This document shows, in pieces, positions 1 to 8,018 of a stretch of DNA of 64,000 bases. The notes below the pieces were generated by a model. The model had not been told where the DNA came from, made no database searches, and saw only the letters and a program-made list of their open reading frames with translations. A program made the translations under genes and the position numbers. Numbering within the stretch: position 1 is the stretch's first letter; each line of letters opens with the position of its first letter. Origin of the DNA: Enterococcus devriesei (GTDB lineage: Bacteria; Bacillota; Bacilli; Lactobacillales; Enterococcaceae); contig NZ_JXKM01000003.1 of the NCBI RefSeq assembly GCF_001885905.1, positions 241,007-305,006 on the forward strand. Direction: 5' to 3'.

Positions 1-7
1 TTTTTAA

Positions 8-163
8 CGCGATTAGTGGAATCGTATGCGTGTGAAAATTTCGGATTTTTTTGGGTTTTAAAAATATACTTCTAATTAATTTGAGTAGCTGGCAGTTTTT
101 CTTCCTGCTTTAGCTGGTTAGAAAAATGATAGACATACGAAGATTTTGTATTTTTTAGGATGA
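8..163 (-). repeat. Copy B of an imperfect dispersed intergenic repeat
   Basis: This AT-rich non-coding stretch at the left edge, read on the minus strand, aligns by eye with the intergenic region at 51956-52155. Shared pieces include the exact 12-mer AAACTGCCAGCT (here as its complement at 87-98), a block of the form TTTTnAAAACCCnAAAAAAT, and a CGCATACGATTCCACTAAT-like block at 8-30. No reading frame with a ribosome site is seen in it. Its function is unknown; alignment is manual and approximate. Confidence 0.45.
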
Positions 164-177
164 CACCTCCACATAAA

Positions 178-205
178 AAAGCCAGCGAATTTCTTCGCTG
201 GCTTT
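178..205 (-). terminator. Rho-independent terminator of queA
   Basis: Perfect 12-bp inverted repeat (AAAGCCAGCGAA / TTCGCTGGCTTT) with a 4-nt loop lies just past the queA stop codon and is followed on the minus strand by a run of T. Confidence 0.85.
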
Positions 206-212
206 ACTGATA

Positions 213-1244
213 TTATTTTACAAACATCGCATCGCCAAAGCTGAAGAAGCGATAACGTTCTTCGATTGCATGGTGATAGGCGGCTAATGTTTCTTCCCGA
301 CCCGCAAATGCACTAACTAACATTACTAAGGTTGATTTAGGCAAATGGAAATTGGTTGAAAAAGCTTGAACGACTTTAAATTCATACCCAGGGGTAATAA
401 AGATATCGGTCCAACCGCTATCGGCTTTGATCTCGCCATTGAATTTAGTACCGATGGTTTCCAATGTACGGATCGATGTCGTTCCTACTGCGACGATTTT
501 CCCGACATTATTACGGACGTCATTCAATTGAGCAGCGGCTTCTTCAGTTAAACGATAAAATTCACTGTGCATTTGATGTTCAGCGATATTATCGACACTG
601 ACTGGACGGAAGGTCCCTAGCCCGACGTGTAAGGTTAAATAAACCAGTTTCACACCTTTAGCCGCGATTTTTTCTAGCAGTTCCGGCGTAAAATGCAACC
701 CTGCCGTTGGTGCAGCGGCTGATCCGTTTTCTTTAGCATAGACGGTTTGATAGCGTTCCGGATCTTCCAGCCGTTCTTTGATGTAAGGCGGTAAAGGCAT
801 TTCTCCTAAGGATTCTAGATTTTCTAAAAAGATTCCTTCGTAAGAAAATTCTACGATTCGACCGCCGTGTTCTAATTCTTGTTTGACTTCCGCTTTTAAC
901 CGACCATCACCAAAAACAATTTGCGTACCAACCTTAGCACGACGAGCAGGCTTGATTAATGTCTCCCATTCGTCCCCTTGCGTATTGTTTAACAGCAAGA
1001 CTTCTAAGTGACCGCCAGTCTCAGGTTTTTCTCCATACAATCGAGCAGGTAGTACCCGCGTATCGTTCATAACTAGGGCGTCACCGGCATTCAATTCATC
1101 AATGATCGCATCGAAATGCTTGTCCTCTATTTTCCCCGTTTGATGATCCAAAACTAATAAACGCGAGCTGTCGCGTTTTTCGAGAGGCGTTTGAGCAATT
1201 AATTCTTCAGGTAAATCAAAATCAAAATCTTCAGTTGTTAACAT
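213..1244 (-). CDS. queA: tRNA preQ1(34) S-adenosylmethionine ribosyltransferase-isomerase QueA
   Basis: QueA transfers and isomerises the ribosyl moiety of SAM onto 7-aminomethyl-7-deazaguanine at the tRNA wobble position, making epoxyqueuosine. The 343-aa product has the family's usual length and its hallmark segments: an N-terminal [21 protein letters not shown] near residue 60, [10 protein letters not shown] near residue 180, and the C-terminal [15 protein letters not shown]. The ATG is preceded by AGGAGAAGCT, a well-spaced ribosome site. A strong terminator follows at 178-205, so queA is the last gene of its transcript. No other queuosine gene is present in the window. In related bacteria queA usually follows ruvB; that neighbour is not seen upstream here, where a divergent VOC gene begins instead. 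Confidence 0.96.
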   Translation of the reverse strand: MLTTEDFDFDLPEELIAQTPLEKRDSSRLLVLDHQTGKIEDKHFDAIIDELNAGDALVMNDTRVLPARLYGEKPETGGHLEVLLLNNTQGDEWETLIKPARRAKVGTQIVFGDGRLKAEVKQELEHGGRIVEFSYEGIFLENLESLGEMPLPPYIKERLEDPERYQTVYAKENGSAAAPTAGLHFTPELLEKIAAKGVKLVYLTLHVGLGTFRPVSVDNIAEHQMHSEFYRLTEEAAAQLNDVRNNVGKIVAVGTTSIRTLETIGTKFNGEIKADSGWTDIFITPGYEFKVVQAFSTNFHLPKSTLVMLVSAFAGREETLAAYHHAIEERYRFFSFGDAMFVK

Positions 1245-1368
1245 AGCTTCTCCTCTTTTCCTCGGCTATTCTACCATGCAGAAGATTTCTTGAAAAGCCA
1301 AGTAGTAGCCTCAAAACAAAAAAACGCGTATACTTACTAAAAATAAGTTAACTTCAGGAGGACAAACG

Positions 1369-2256
1369 ATGCCATACTTTCATCATGTTTCCTTACTTAC
1401 ACAAAACCGGCAAGAAAATCTTACCTTTTACACGCAGCTTTTAGGTCTGCGTTTTGTCAAAAATACTGTCAATCAAGAAAATACCCGCATGCTTCATTAT
1501 TATTACGGTGACTATCAAGGTAGCCCTGGCTCAGTCATCACTTTTTTTATCGTGCCGCATCTTGGTCAGCGACGGGATGAAGCTCACTATCTAGCAGAAA
1601 TTGGGTTGAATGTCCCGAAAGATAGTCTAGACTTTTGGCAACAGCGTTTTGAAACACAAGGCATTGCTGTAGAAAGAAAACCGACAGTGCTTAAAGTCCA
1701 AGATCCGGATCAAGTCAGCCTGACTTTTTACGAGACAGACCAAGCAGCTCCGACAAAAGAATTGATCGTCAACAATGAGATCCCGGCCGATAAACAAATT
1801 TTGGGCTTAGCTGATATTAATTTCTATGTCCCTGATCCGCAAAAAACGGCGGACTTTTTTAAACAGCTGCTAGGTTGGTCGACTGAAAAACAAACGATTC
1901 AACTAAGTTCAAATGAAAAAATCACTCTTACTGCAACAGCTGCTAACGAAAAGACTCGGATGGGCCGTGGCAGTATTGATCACGTCGCCTTTGCGGTGAA
2001 GGATGATGAAGCGTTGGATTTACTTTATAAAAAGGCCCGCCAACAAAAGTGGCAAATCGAAAAAATTATTTCTCGTGGCTACTTCAAAAGTCTCTATATT
2101 CGCGAACCTGGCGGAAATCGAGTAGAGTTCGCCACAGAAAGCCCTGGCTTTACGATTGATGAACCTTTGGAACATTTAGGTGAACAGCTGGCCTTGCCAC
2201 CTTTTCTGGCCGATCAACGTGCCTCGATTGAAGAAAAGCTCTATTCAGAAAAATGA
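1369..2256 (+). CDS. Two-domain VOC protein, putative ring-cleaving dioxygenase
   Basis: The 295-aa product consists of two tandem vicinal-oxygen-chelate (glyoxalase/bleomycin-resistance/dioxygenase) modules. The first starts with FHHVSLLT and carries FYTQLLGLRFVKNTVN, GDYQGSPGSVITFF; the second starts near residue 145 (LGLADINFYV) and contains DHVAFAV and RVEFATESPGF, supplying the His/Glu positions expected for a bound divalent metal. This is the pattern of the MhqO/MhqA group, linked to quinone or catechol stress in Bacillus; the substrate here is unknown. The gene has an AGGAGG site 7 nt before its ATG, stands alone, and ends in a strong terminator. An inverted repeat (ACTTA-7 nt-TAAGT, about 1332-1348) sits between the likely promoter and the ribosome site and could bind a regulator, but this is weak. 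Confidence 0.8.
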   Translation: MPYFHHVSLLTQNRQENLTFYTQLLGLRFVKNTVNQENTRMLHYYYGDYQGSPGSVITFFIVPHLGQRRDEAHYLAEIGLNVPKDSLDFWQQRFETQGIAVERKPTVLKVQDPDQVSLTFYETDQAAPTKELIVNNEIPADKQILGLADINFYVPDPQKTADFFKQLLGWSTEKQTIQLSSNEKITLTATAANEKTRMGRGSIDHVAFAVKDDEALDLLYKKARQQKWQIEKIISRGYFKSLYIREPGGNRVEFATESPGFTIDEPLEHLGEQLALPPFLADQRASIEEKLYSEK

Positions 2257-2266
2257 TCAGAATGTT

Positions 2267-2304
2267 AACAGTTTTTCAAGCATGCTTGGAAAACTGTTTT
2301 TTTT
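2267..2304 (+). terminator. Rho-independent terminator of the VOC gene
   Basis: A 16-bp stem with one G-U pair (AACAGTTTTTCAAGCA / TGCTTGGAAAACTGTT) has essentially no unpaired loop on paper and is followed by eight T. The rest of 2305-2498 is AT-rich leader/promoter DNA of the opuC operon with no gene. Confidence 0.8.
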
Positions 2305-2498
2305 CTTCCCTCAAAAACATCAATTATTAGGAATAAGATAGCGAAAACAAATCTAATCCTGTTCTTTTTTAATTTAACAATTCTTTTTACAGCGCTTTAT
2401 TTGCGCTTTCAATGAGCCTGTCATTTGCTTTTTTATCATTCTTTGTAGCATACTAAAATTATAAGTCTGTTAAATTTTTTACATTTAGGAGTGAAAAA

Positions 2499-3674
2499 AT
2501 GATTGAATTTGACCACGTTTCTAAAATTTATAATGGAAACAAAGTAGCTGTAGAGGATGTTAACCTCTCCTTTGATAAAGGAGAATTCATTTGTTTGATT
2601 GGTACTAGTGGTAGTGGAAAAACAACAACGATGCGGATGATCAACCGCATGATCGATCCAACCAAAGGCACGATCACCATCAATGGAGAAGATATCCAAA
2701 AGAAAAATCCGGTAGAATTACGGCGCCAAATTGGTTACGTCATCCAAAATATCGGCTTGATGCCGCACATGACAATTCGTGAGAACATCACTTTGGTTCA
2801 ACGGCTATTGAAAGTCGATAAGGAAGAACAAAATAAAACGGCTGAAAAAATGATCGACCTGGTTGAACTACCGCGGGACATGCTGGATCGTTATCCGCAT
2901 GAATTATCTGGTGGACAACAACAACGGATCGGTGTTGTTCGTGCGCTCGCTGCCGATCAAGATGTCATCTTGATGGATGAGCCTTTTGGTGCACTTGATC
3001 CAATCACCCGTGATTCGTTGCAAGATTTAGTAAAAGATTTACAAGAACGTTTAGGCAAAACGATTGTCTTTGTGACCCATGATATGGATGAAGCTTTGAA
3101 ACTGGCCAACCGGATCGCCATTATGGACAATGGGAAAGTCATTCAATTTGATACACCGGAAAATATTTTACAAAAACCGGCGAATGAATTTGTTGAGGAA
3201 TTACTCGGTGAGGATCGCTTACTGCAAGCCAAACCGGATACTACTACCGTAGGTGAGATCATGATGAACACAGCGATCTCAATCACACCGGAAAAAAGTT
3301 TACAGAATGCGATTCGTTTGATGCGTGAAAAACGGGTTGATACGTTGCTGATCGTAGATGAAGACAATGTCTTAAAAGGCTTTGTAGATATCGAGACGAT
3401 TGATCGTGAACGCCGCCGTGGCAAAGCGACGAGCATTGGCGATATCATCAATCCAAATGTTTTTTATGTGAAAGAATCCGCCTTAGTTCGCGATAGCTTG
3501 CAACGTATTTTGAAACGGGGCGTAAAATATGTGCCCGTCGTAGACGACAAGAAACATCTTGTCGGTATTTTGACGCGGGTCTCATTAGTAGACATTATTT
3601 ACGATGTGCTGTGGGGCGAAGAAGAGACATTTGGCGATGCTGCTGAAAATATCGTATCCAGTGAGGAGGCGTAA
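2499..3674 (+). CDS. opuCA: Glycine betaine/carnitine/choline ABC transporter ATP-binding subunit with CBS domains
   Basis: Energy-coupling ATPase of an OpuC-type compatible-solute importer. The 391-aa protein has Walker A (GTSGSGKTT, about residue 35), Q-loop, signature LSGGQQQR (about 136), Walker B (VILMDEPFGALD) and an H-loop (FVTHDMDEA). After residue 250 come two CBS motifs (TVGEIMMNTAISITPE..., and SIGDIINPNVFYVKE...). In Listeria and lactic acid bacteria the CBS module of this subunit binds c-di-AMP, which inhibits uptake; that is family knowledge, not shown here. It is the first gene of a tight four-gene operon (3-nt gap to opuCB), with the ribosome site TTAGGAGTG before its ATG. The order ATPase-permease-binding protein-permease is diagnostic for OpuC. 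Confidence 0.93.
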   Translation: MIEFDHVSKIYNGNKVAVEDVNLSFDKGEFICLIGTSGSGKTTTMRMINRMIDPTKGTITINGEDIQKKNPVELRRQIGYVIQNIGLMPHMTIRENITLVQRLLKVDKEEQNKTAEKMIDLVELPRDMLDRYPHELSGGQQQRIGVVRALAADQDVILMDEPFGALDPITRDSLQDLVKDLQERLGKTIVFVTHDMDEALKLANRIAIMDNGKVIQFDTPENILQKPANEFVEELLGEDRLLQAKPDTTTVGEIMMNTAISITPEKSLQNAIRLMREKRVDTLLIVDEDNVLKGFVDIETIDRERRRGKATSIGDIINPNVFYVKESALVRDSLQRILKRGVKYVPVVDDKKHLVGILTRVSLVDIIYDVLWGEEETFGDAAENIVSSEEA

Positions 3675-3677
3675 AGT

Positions 3678-4313
3678 ATGCAAGCTTTTATTAATCAATA
3701 CGGCGGACAAATCCTTACTAAAAGCACGGAGCATTTGTATATTTCTGCCGTGGCTTTAGGCCTTGGGATTTTAGTCGCTGTACCTTTGGGTGTCCTACTG
3801 ACGCGGCTACCAAAAATCGCTAGTTTTGTAATTGGCGTTGCCAGCGTTTTACAAACGGTGCCCTCATTGGCCTTACTAGCTTTGATGATCCCACTTTTAG
3901 GAGTCGGGAAAGTCCCTGCGATTGTCGCTTTGTTCATCTATTCCCTACTGCCAATTCTGCGAAACACCTATATTGGGATGAAAGGCGTCGATCGCAACTA
4001 TGTTGATGTCGCTAAAGGGATGGGCATGACCAATCTACAATCAATTTTTTCGGTTGAATTACCGATTGCGATTCCAACAATCATGGCAGGGATTCGACTG
4101 GCGGCCGTTTACGTAATCGCTTGGGCAACCTTGGCTTCTTATATTGGAGCCGGTGGACTTGGTGATATGATCTTCAGTGGGTTGAATAATTTCCAACCGC
4201 CGTTGATCTTTGCGGGAACGATCCCGGTAGTCATCATCGCCTTAGTCGTCGATTTCTTATTAGGTCTGCTGGAAGATCGTATGACACCAGCGGCATTACG
4301 GAAGGAGGAATAA
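3678..4313 (+). CDS. opuCB: Osmoprotectant ABC transporter permease
   Basis: 211-aa integral membrane permease with five to six predicted hydrophobic segments and the EAA-type cytoplasmic loop around [22 protein letters not shown], which docks on the ATPase. It pairs with opuCD to form the transmembrane path for betaine, carnitine or choline. It begins 3 nt after opuCA, with GTGAGGAGGCG as ribosome site, and ends 3 nt before opuCC. The sequence [12 protein letters not shown] near the C-terminus is typical of the BPD_transp_1 family. Confidence 0.93.
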   Translation: MQAFINQYGGQILTKSTEHLYISAVALGLGILVAVPLGVLLTRLPKIASFVIGVASVLQTVPSLALLALMIPLLGVGKVPAIVALFIYSLLPILRNTYIGMKGVDRNYVDVAKGMGMTNLQSIFSVELPIAIPTIMAGIRLAAVYVIAWATLASYIGAGGLGDMIFSGLNNFQPPLIFAGTIPVVIIALVVDFLLGLLEDRMTPAALRKEE

Positions 4314-4316
4314 GCT

Positions 4317-5237
4317 ATGGGTAAGAAAATGAAAACCTTGATCCTGCTTGGCGTCTCATTACTTTTCCTAAGTAGCTGTTCCTTCCCAGGATTAGCTACC
4401 AATGATGATGAAGACACCATCGCCGTTACTGGCGGGATCACCTCAGAAATGCAGATTCTCGGTAGTATCGTGGCGGGTATGGTAGAACATTATACGGATA
4501 AAAACACGACCGTGATCAATAACCTAGCTACCAATATGATCAATCATCAAGCAATGTTGAAAAAAGATGCTTCGATCTCATCCGCTCGTTACACAGGAAC
4601 CGACTTGTCCTCGATCTTGCAGTTACCTGCTGAAAAAGATCCAGACAAAGCTTTCAAGATCGTTCATGATCAATTTGAAAAACGCTTCGATCAAACGTGG
4701 TTCCCTTCTTATGGCTTTGACAATACTTATGTCTTTTTAGTTCGTAAGGATACCGCTGAAAAATACAATTTGAAAAAAGTCAGTGACTTAAAACGAGTAG
4801 CTGGCGAATTAAAGGCCGGCGTAGATACTTCATGGATCACTCGTAAAGGGGATGGCTATGAAGGATTCAAAGAAGCTTACGGATTTGAATTTTCTTCTAT
4901 TCTACCGATGCAGATCAGTCTCGTTTACGATGCTTTATCCGCTGGTAAAATGGATATCGTTTTAGGCTATTCAACCGATGGACGGATCGCCAGCTATGAT
5001 CTTGTGATGCTGGAAGATGATTTACATTTCTTCCCACCCTATGACGCAGCACCGATCGTTTCCAATGAGCTGTTGAAATCTGACCCTAAAGTCAAAGACG
5101 CGTTGGACCGCTTAGCCGGAACCATCGATACCGAGCAAATGCAAAAACTGAATTATAAAGCCGATAATGATCTCGTTGAACCTGAGATCGTCGCAGAAGA
5201 TTTTCTAAAAGAACATAACTATTTCGAAGGGAAGTGA
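4317..5237 (+). CDS. opuCC: Osmoprotectant-binding lipoprotein
   Basis: 306-aa extracellular substrate-binding lipoprotein of the OpuC system. It has a positively charged start, a hydrophobic core and a lipobox (LSSC, Cys21), so the mature protein should be anchored to the outer face of the membrane by Cys21. The remainder is a periplasmic-binding-protein type II fold of the OpuAC/ProX-like family (segments TGGITSEMQILGSIVAGMVE, ARYTGTDLSS, and VLGYSTDGRIASYDLVML). The gene has a GGAGG site 8 nt before the ATG; its TGA overlaps the proposed GTG start of opuCD (GTGA). Confidence 0.92.
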   Translation: MGKKMKTLILLGVSLLFLSSCSFPGLATNDDEDTIAVTGGITSEMQILGSIVAGMVEHYTDKNTTVINNLATNMINHQAMLKKDASISSARYTGTDLSSILQLPAEKDPDKAFKIVHDQFEKRFDQTWFPSYGFDNTYVFLVRKDTAEKYNLKKVSDLKRVAGELKAGVDTSWITRKGDGYEGFKEAYGFEFSSILPMQISLVYDALSAGKMDIVLGYSTDGRIASYDLVMLEDDLHFFPPYDAAPIVSNELLKSDPKVKDALDRLAGTIDTEQMQKLNYKADNDLVEPEIVAEDFLKEHNYFEGK

Positions 5238-5905
5238 CCGAAGTGGAAAATCTAAACACCTTTCAACAATTTATTCAATATTTTCAAACGAATGGCAGTA
5301 TCGTTTTCCAACAATTTATTCGCCACTTTCTCATCTCGATCTATGGTGTAATCTTTGCGGCGATCGTCGCGATTCCAGTGGGGACCTTCATCGCCCGCCA
5401 TTCAAAACTAGCCAACTGGGTGATCCGCTTAGCAAATATCATCCAAACGATCCCTTCATTAGCCATGATTTCTGTCTTGATGATCGGTATGGGCCTCGGC
5501 GTCAACGTTGTAATCTTGACCGTCTTCTTGTATTCCCTATTACCAATCATCAAAAACACCTATACAGGCATGCGCCAAGTCGATAAAAACGCATTAGATG
5601 TTGGGACCGGTATGGGGATGACAAACTGGCAGCGGCTGTACATGATTGAACTTCCCTTATCCGTTTCCGTCATTATGGCAGGGATTCGGAATGCGTTAGT
5701 CGTTGCGATTGGAATTACCGCTATTGGTGCCTTCGTCGGTGCCGGTGGATTGGGAGATATTATTATCCGAGGGACCAACGCTACCGATGGGACGGCAATC
5801 ATTTTAGCCGGAGCGTTACCGACCGCCTTAATGGCGATCGTCACCGATTGGATCTTAAGTATCGTGGAACGGAAATTAGATCCCGCAACAAAAACCAGTA
5901 AATAA
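5234..5905 (+). CDS. opuCD: Osmoprotectant ABC transporter permease
   Basis: 223-aa permease closely resembling opuCB in its second half (ALDVGTGMGMTNWQRLYMIELP as the EAA loop, then GAGGLGDIIIRG). It completes the two-permease channel of OpuC. The GTG at 5234 overlaps the opuCC stop by four bases, but the ribosome site AAGGGA is only 1 nt away from it; an in-frame GTG at 5243 has better spacing (10 nt) and may be the true start. A bidirectional terminator follows immediately. Confidence 0.92.
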   Translation: MTEVENLNTFQQFIQYFQTNGSIVFQQFIRHFLISIYGVIFAAIVAIPVGTFIARHSKLANWVIRLANIIQTIPSLAMISVLMIGMGLGVNVVILTVFLYSLLPIIKNTYTGMRQVDKNALDVGTGMGMTNWQRLYMIELPLSVSVIMAGIRNALVVAIGITAIGAFVGAGGLGDIIIRGTNATDGTAIILAGALPTALMAIVTDWILSIVERKLDPATKTSK

Positions 5906-5906
5906 G

Positions 5907-5948
5907 AAAAAAGGAGCTGAGACAAATTGATGTCCCAGCTCCTTTTTT
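5907..5948. terminator. Bidirectional terminator between opuCD and kimA
   Basis: Inverted repeat AAAAAAGGAGCTGAGAC / GTCCCAGCTCCTTTTTT with an 8-nt loop separates two convergent genes; A/T runs on both sides suit termination in either direction. It overlaps the first base of the kimA stop codon. Confidence 0.88.
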
Positions 5949-7771
5949 TATTTCTTCAAATGGTAGTTATAGGTACTAATGATAATATCATCGCGATATG
6001 ACAGACGGAAACGCAAACGCAACGCAGTCTGGTTATGGAGCGATCGTTTCCAAGTTCTGTTCGGAACAAATTCTGGAATCAAAACAGTCGTCGTATAATT
6101 GTGCTCACGAGCGTTCTTACTTACCCGGTCGACGTAACGACTAACAGGGTTAACAATCGAGCGATAAGGTGAACGAACGACAGAGAAACGAACATCGGGG
6201 AACTTCTCGCGGAACTCCCGGCGAATTTCTTTTTCCTTCTCTTCATTTTCTTCTAAAGAAACGTGCATCGCGATCACATAATCTCCGATTGAGCGAGCAT
6301 AATTGATAGCCCCGATATTTACTTGGGTCACATTTCCGACCAAAACGATCACGGTATTTCCATCATAATCATGCAATTCTACCTCATCAGCTAGACGCAA
6401 TTGCTCCGCCACATTTTTGTAATGACCGTGGACTTTATAAAAAGCATAGATCAAAATCGGCATGATAATGAAGAAAGGCCAAATATCAAGTAAACGATAA
6501 GCAAATAGAATTACCACAATGGCAAAGGAAATCAAGGCGCCGATAATATTCGCAATCGATTTTCTAAACCAATGAGGGCCTTCTTTACGCCATTTTAAGA
6601 CCATTCCCGTTTGCGATAACGTAAAGGGAATAAACACTCCGACTGAATACAATGGAATCAAACGCTCCGTCGAGCCTTGGAAGATCAGCAACAAAATGAT
6701 CGAACCTAAGGCTAAGGTAATGATCCCATTAGAATAACCTAGCCGGTCGCCGCGATCTTGGTAACGGTGAGGTAAAAATTTATCTTTGGCTAAGTTATAA
6801 GCTAAGACTGGAAAGGCCGAGAAGCCGGTATTAGCAGCGACGGCTAAAATCAATGCGGTCACGAATTGCAATACATAATACATGATCCCCTTGCCAAACA
6901 CGGCTTCACCAACTTGTGATAAGACCGTCACTTTAGCTGTGGGAACAACGCCGACCCAATAGCTTAAAAAGGTAATTCCACTAAAGAAGAAACCTAGAAT
7001 TAAGCCCATCATGGCTAGAGTTCCCGCCGCATTTTTAGCCCGCGGTTTTTTAAAGAACGGAACGGCATTACTGATTGCTTCTACACCGGTTAATGAAGAA
7101 GAACCAGATGAGAAGGCCCGTAGCAGTAACGCGATCGTCACACCCGGTACTACAGCTCCTACTTGTGCTGTTGCGTGCATCGGTGCTGCACCGGTTAAGA
7201 TTTTTACAAAGCCAACTACAATCAAAATCGTGATGACTGCAATAAAACTGTAGACCGGTGTCATTAACAGTCCCGCGCTTTCACGTAAGCCTCGTAAATT
7301 CATCAGCATCAATAATAAAACAATAATGACAGAAATCAAAACGCGATGATGATACAAGGCTGGGATGGCGGAAGCAATCGCTTCTGCACCAGCTGAGACC
7401 GATACAGCCACCGTCAGCATATAATCGACTAGGAGCGAGCCCCCGGCGATCAAACCAGCGTTCTTTCCTAAATTCTCACTACTAACGACATAAGCGCCGC
7501 CGCCATGAGGGTACGCATGAATAATTTGACGATAAGACAAAATCAATGACGTCAATAATACTAAAACGACAACTGCGATTGGCAATGAATACCAAATAGC
7601 TGCCGCGGACAACGTCACTAGAACGACAACGATCTGTTCTGTCCCATAAGCAACTGAAGACAACGCGTCTGATGAAAGCATCGCCAAAGCCGCAAAACGT
7701 GATAGATTTTGATCATCATTTTCCGACGACTTCAGTGGCCGACCGACCAGCAAGCGTTTAAGATAATCCAC
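5948..7771 (-). CDS. kimA: KimA-type high-affinity potassium importer (APC superfamily)
   Basis: KimA is a proton-coupled K+ symporter in the cytoplasmic membrane. The sequence closely follows Bacillus subtilis KimA (YdaO): ALAMLSSDALSSVAYGTEQI near the N-terminus, AYPHGGGAYVVSSENLG, AFSSGSSSLTGVEAISNAVP, then about 12 membrane segments and a C-terminal cytoplasmic domain of the universal-stress-like type that in B. subtilis binds c-di-AMP. I chose GTG 7771, 9 nt after AAGGA, over the upstream GTG 7780 that abuts the ribosome site; this gives 607 aa, the B. subtilis length. No c-di-AMP (ydaO) riboswitch fold was recognised in the short leader, so control is likely at the protein level. It converges on the opuC operon. 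Confidence 0.88.
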   Translation of the reverse strand: MDYLKRLLVGRPLKSSENDDQNLSRFAALAMLSSDALSSVAYGTEQIVVVLVTLSAAAIWYSLPIAVVVLVLLTSLILSYRQIIHAYPHGGGAYVVSSENLGKNAGLIAGGSLLVDYMLTVAVSVSAGAEAIASAIPALYHHRVLISVIIVLLLMLMNLRGLRESAGLLMTPVYSFIAVITILIVVGFVKILTGAAPMHATAQVGAVVPGVTIALLLRAFSSGSSSLTGVEAISNAVPFFKKPRAKNAAGTLAMMGLILGFFFSGITFLSYWVGVVPTAKVTVLSQVGEAVFGKGIMYYVLQFVTALILAVAANTGFSAFPVLAYNLAKDKFLPHRYQDRGDRLGYSNGIITLALGSIILLLIFQGSTERLIPLYSVGVFIPFTLSQTGMVLKWRKEGPHWFRKSIANIIGALISFAIVVILFAYRLLDIWPFFIIMPILIYAFYKVHGHYKNVAEQLRLADEVELHDYDGNTVIVLVGNVTQVNIGAINYARSIGDYVIAMHVSLEENEEKEKEIRREFREKFPDVRFSVVRSPYRSIVNPVSRYVDRVSKNAREHNYTTTVLIPEFVPNRTWKRSLHNQTALRLRFRLSYRDDIIISTYNYHLKK

Positions 7772-7972
7772 AAGACTCACTCCTTATTCTAACTAATGTA
7801 ATTTCATTCAAAAATTATGTTCGATCCTAATACGATCTACTCGCGCTTATCCTTTTTCATAAGCGAATAAATAGTCGTTCAAAAAAATACAAACAAGCGA
7901 AATATTACTCGTCCTCAATCTAAATGTCAATGGTTTTTTCAAAGTCTTTTCATAACCTAAGTAAAACATGAA

Positions 7973-8013
7973 AACAGGCAAAACAACAGTAATACGCTGT
8001 TGTTTTGCCTGTT
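7973..8013 (-). terminator. Terminator of the YhgE/Pip gene
   Basis: A 17-bp perfect inverted repeat (AACAGGCAAAACAACAG and its complement, 7-nt loop) lies 6 nt beyond the stop codon at 8019 and is followed on the minus strand by TTTTCATGTTTT. The kimA upstream region occupies the rest of 7772-7972 and shows no gene. Confidence 0.88.
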
Positions 8014-8018
8014 GATTT

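Noticed and set aside
7772-7972. Possible c-di-AMP (ydaO-type) riboswitch ahead of kimA
   Set aside because: The region is short and AT-rich and I could not find the conserved GC-rich paired elements of that riboswitch.
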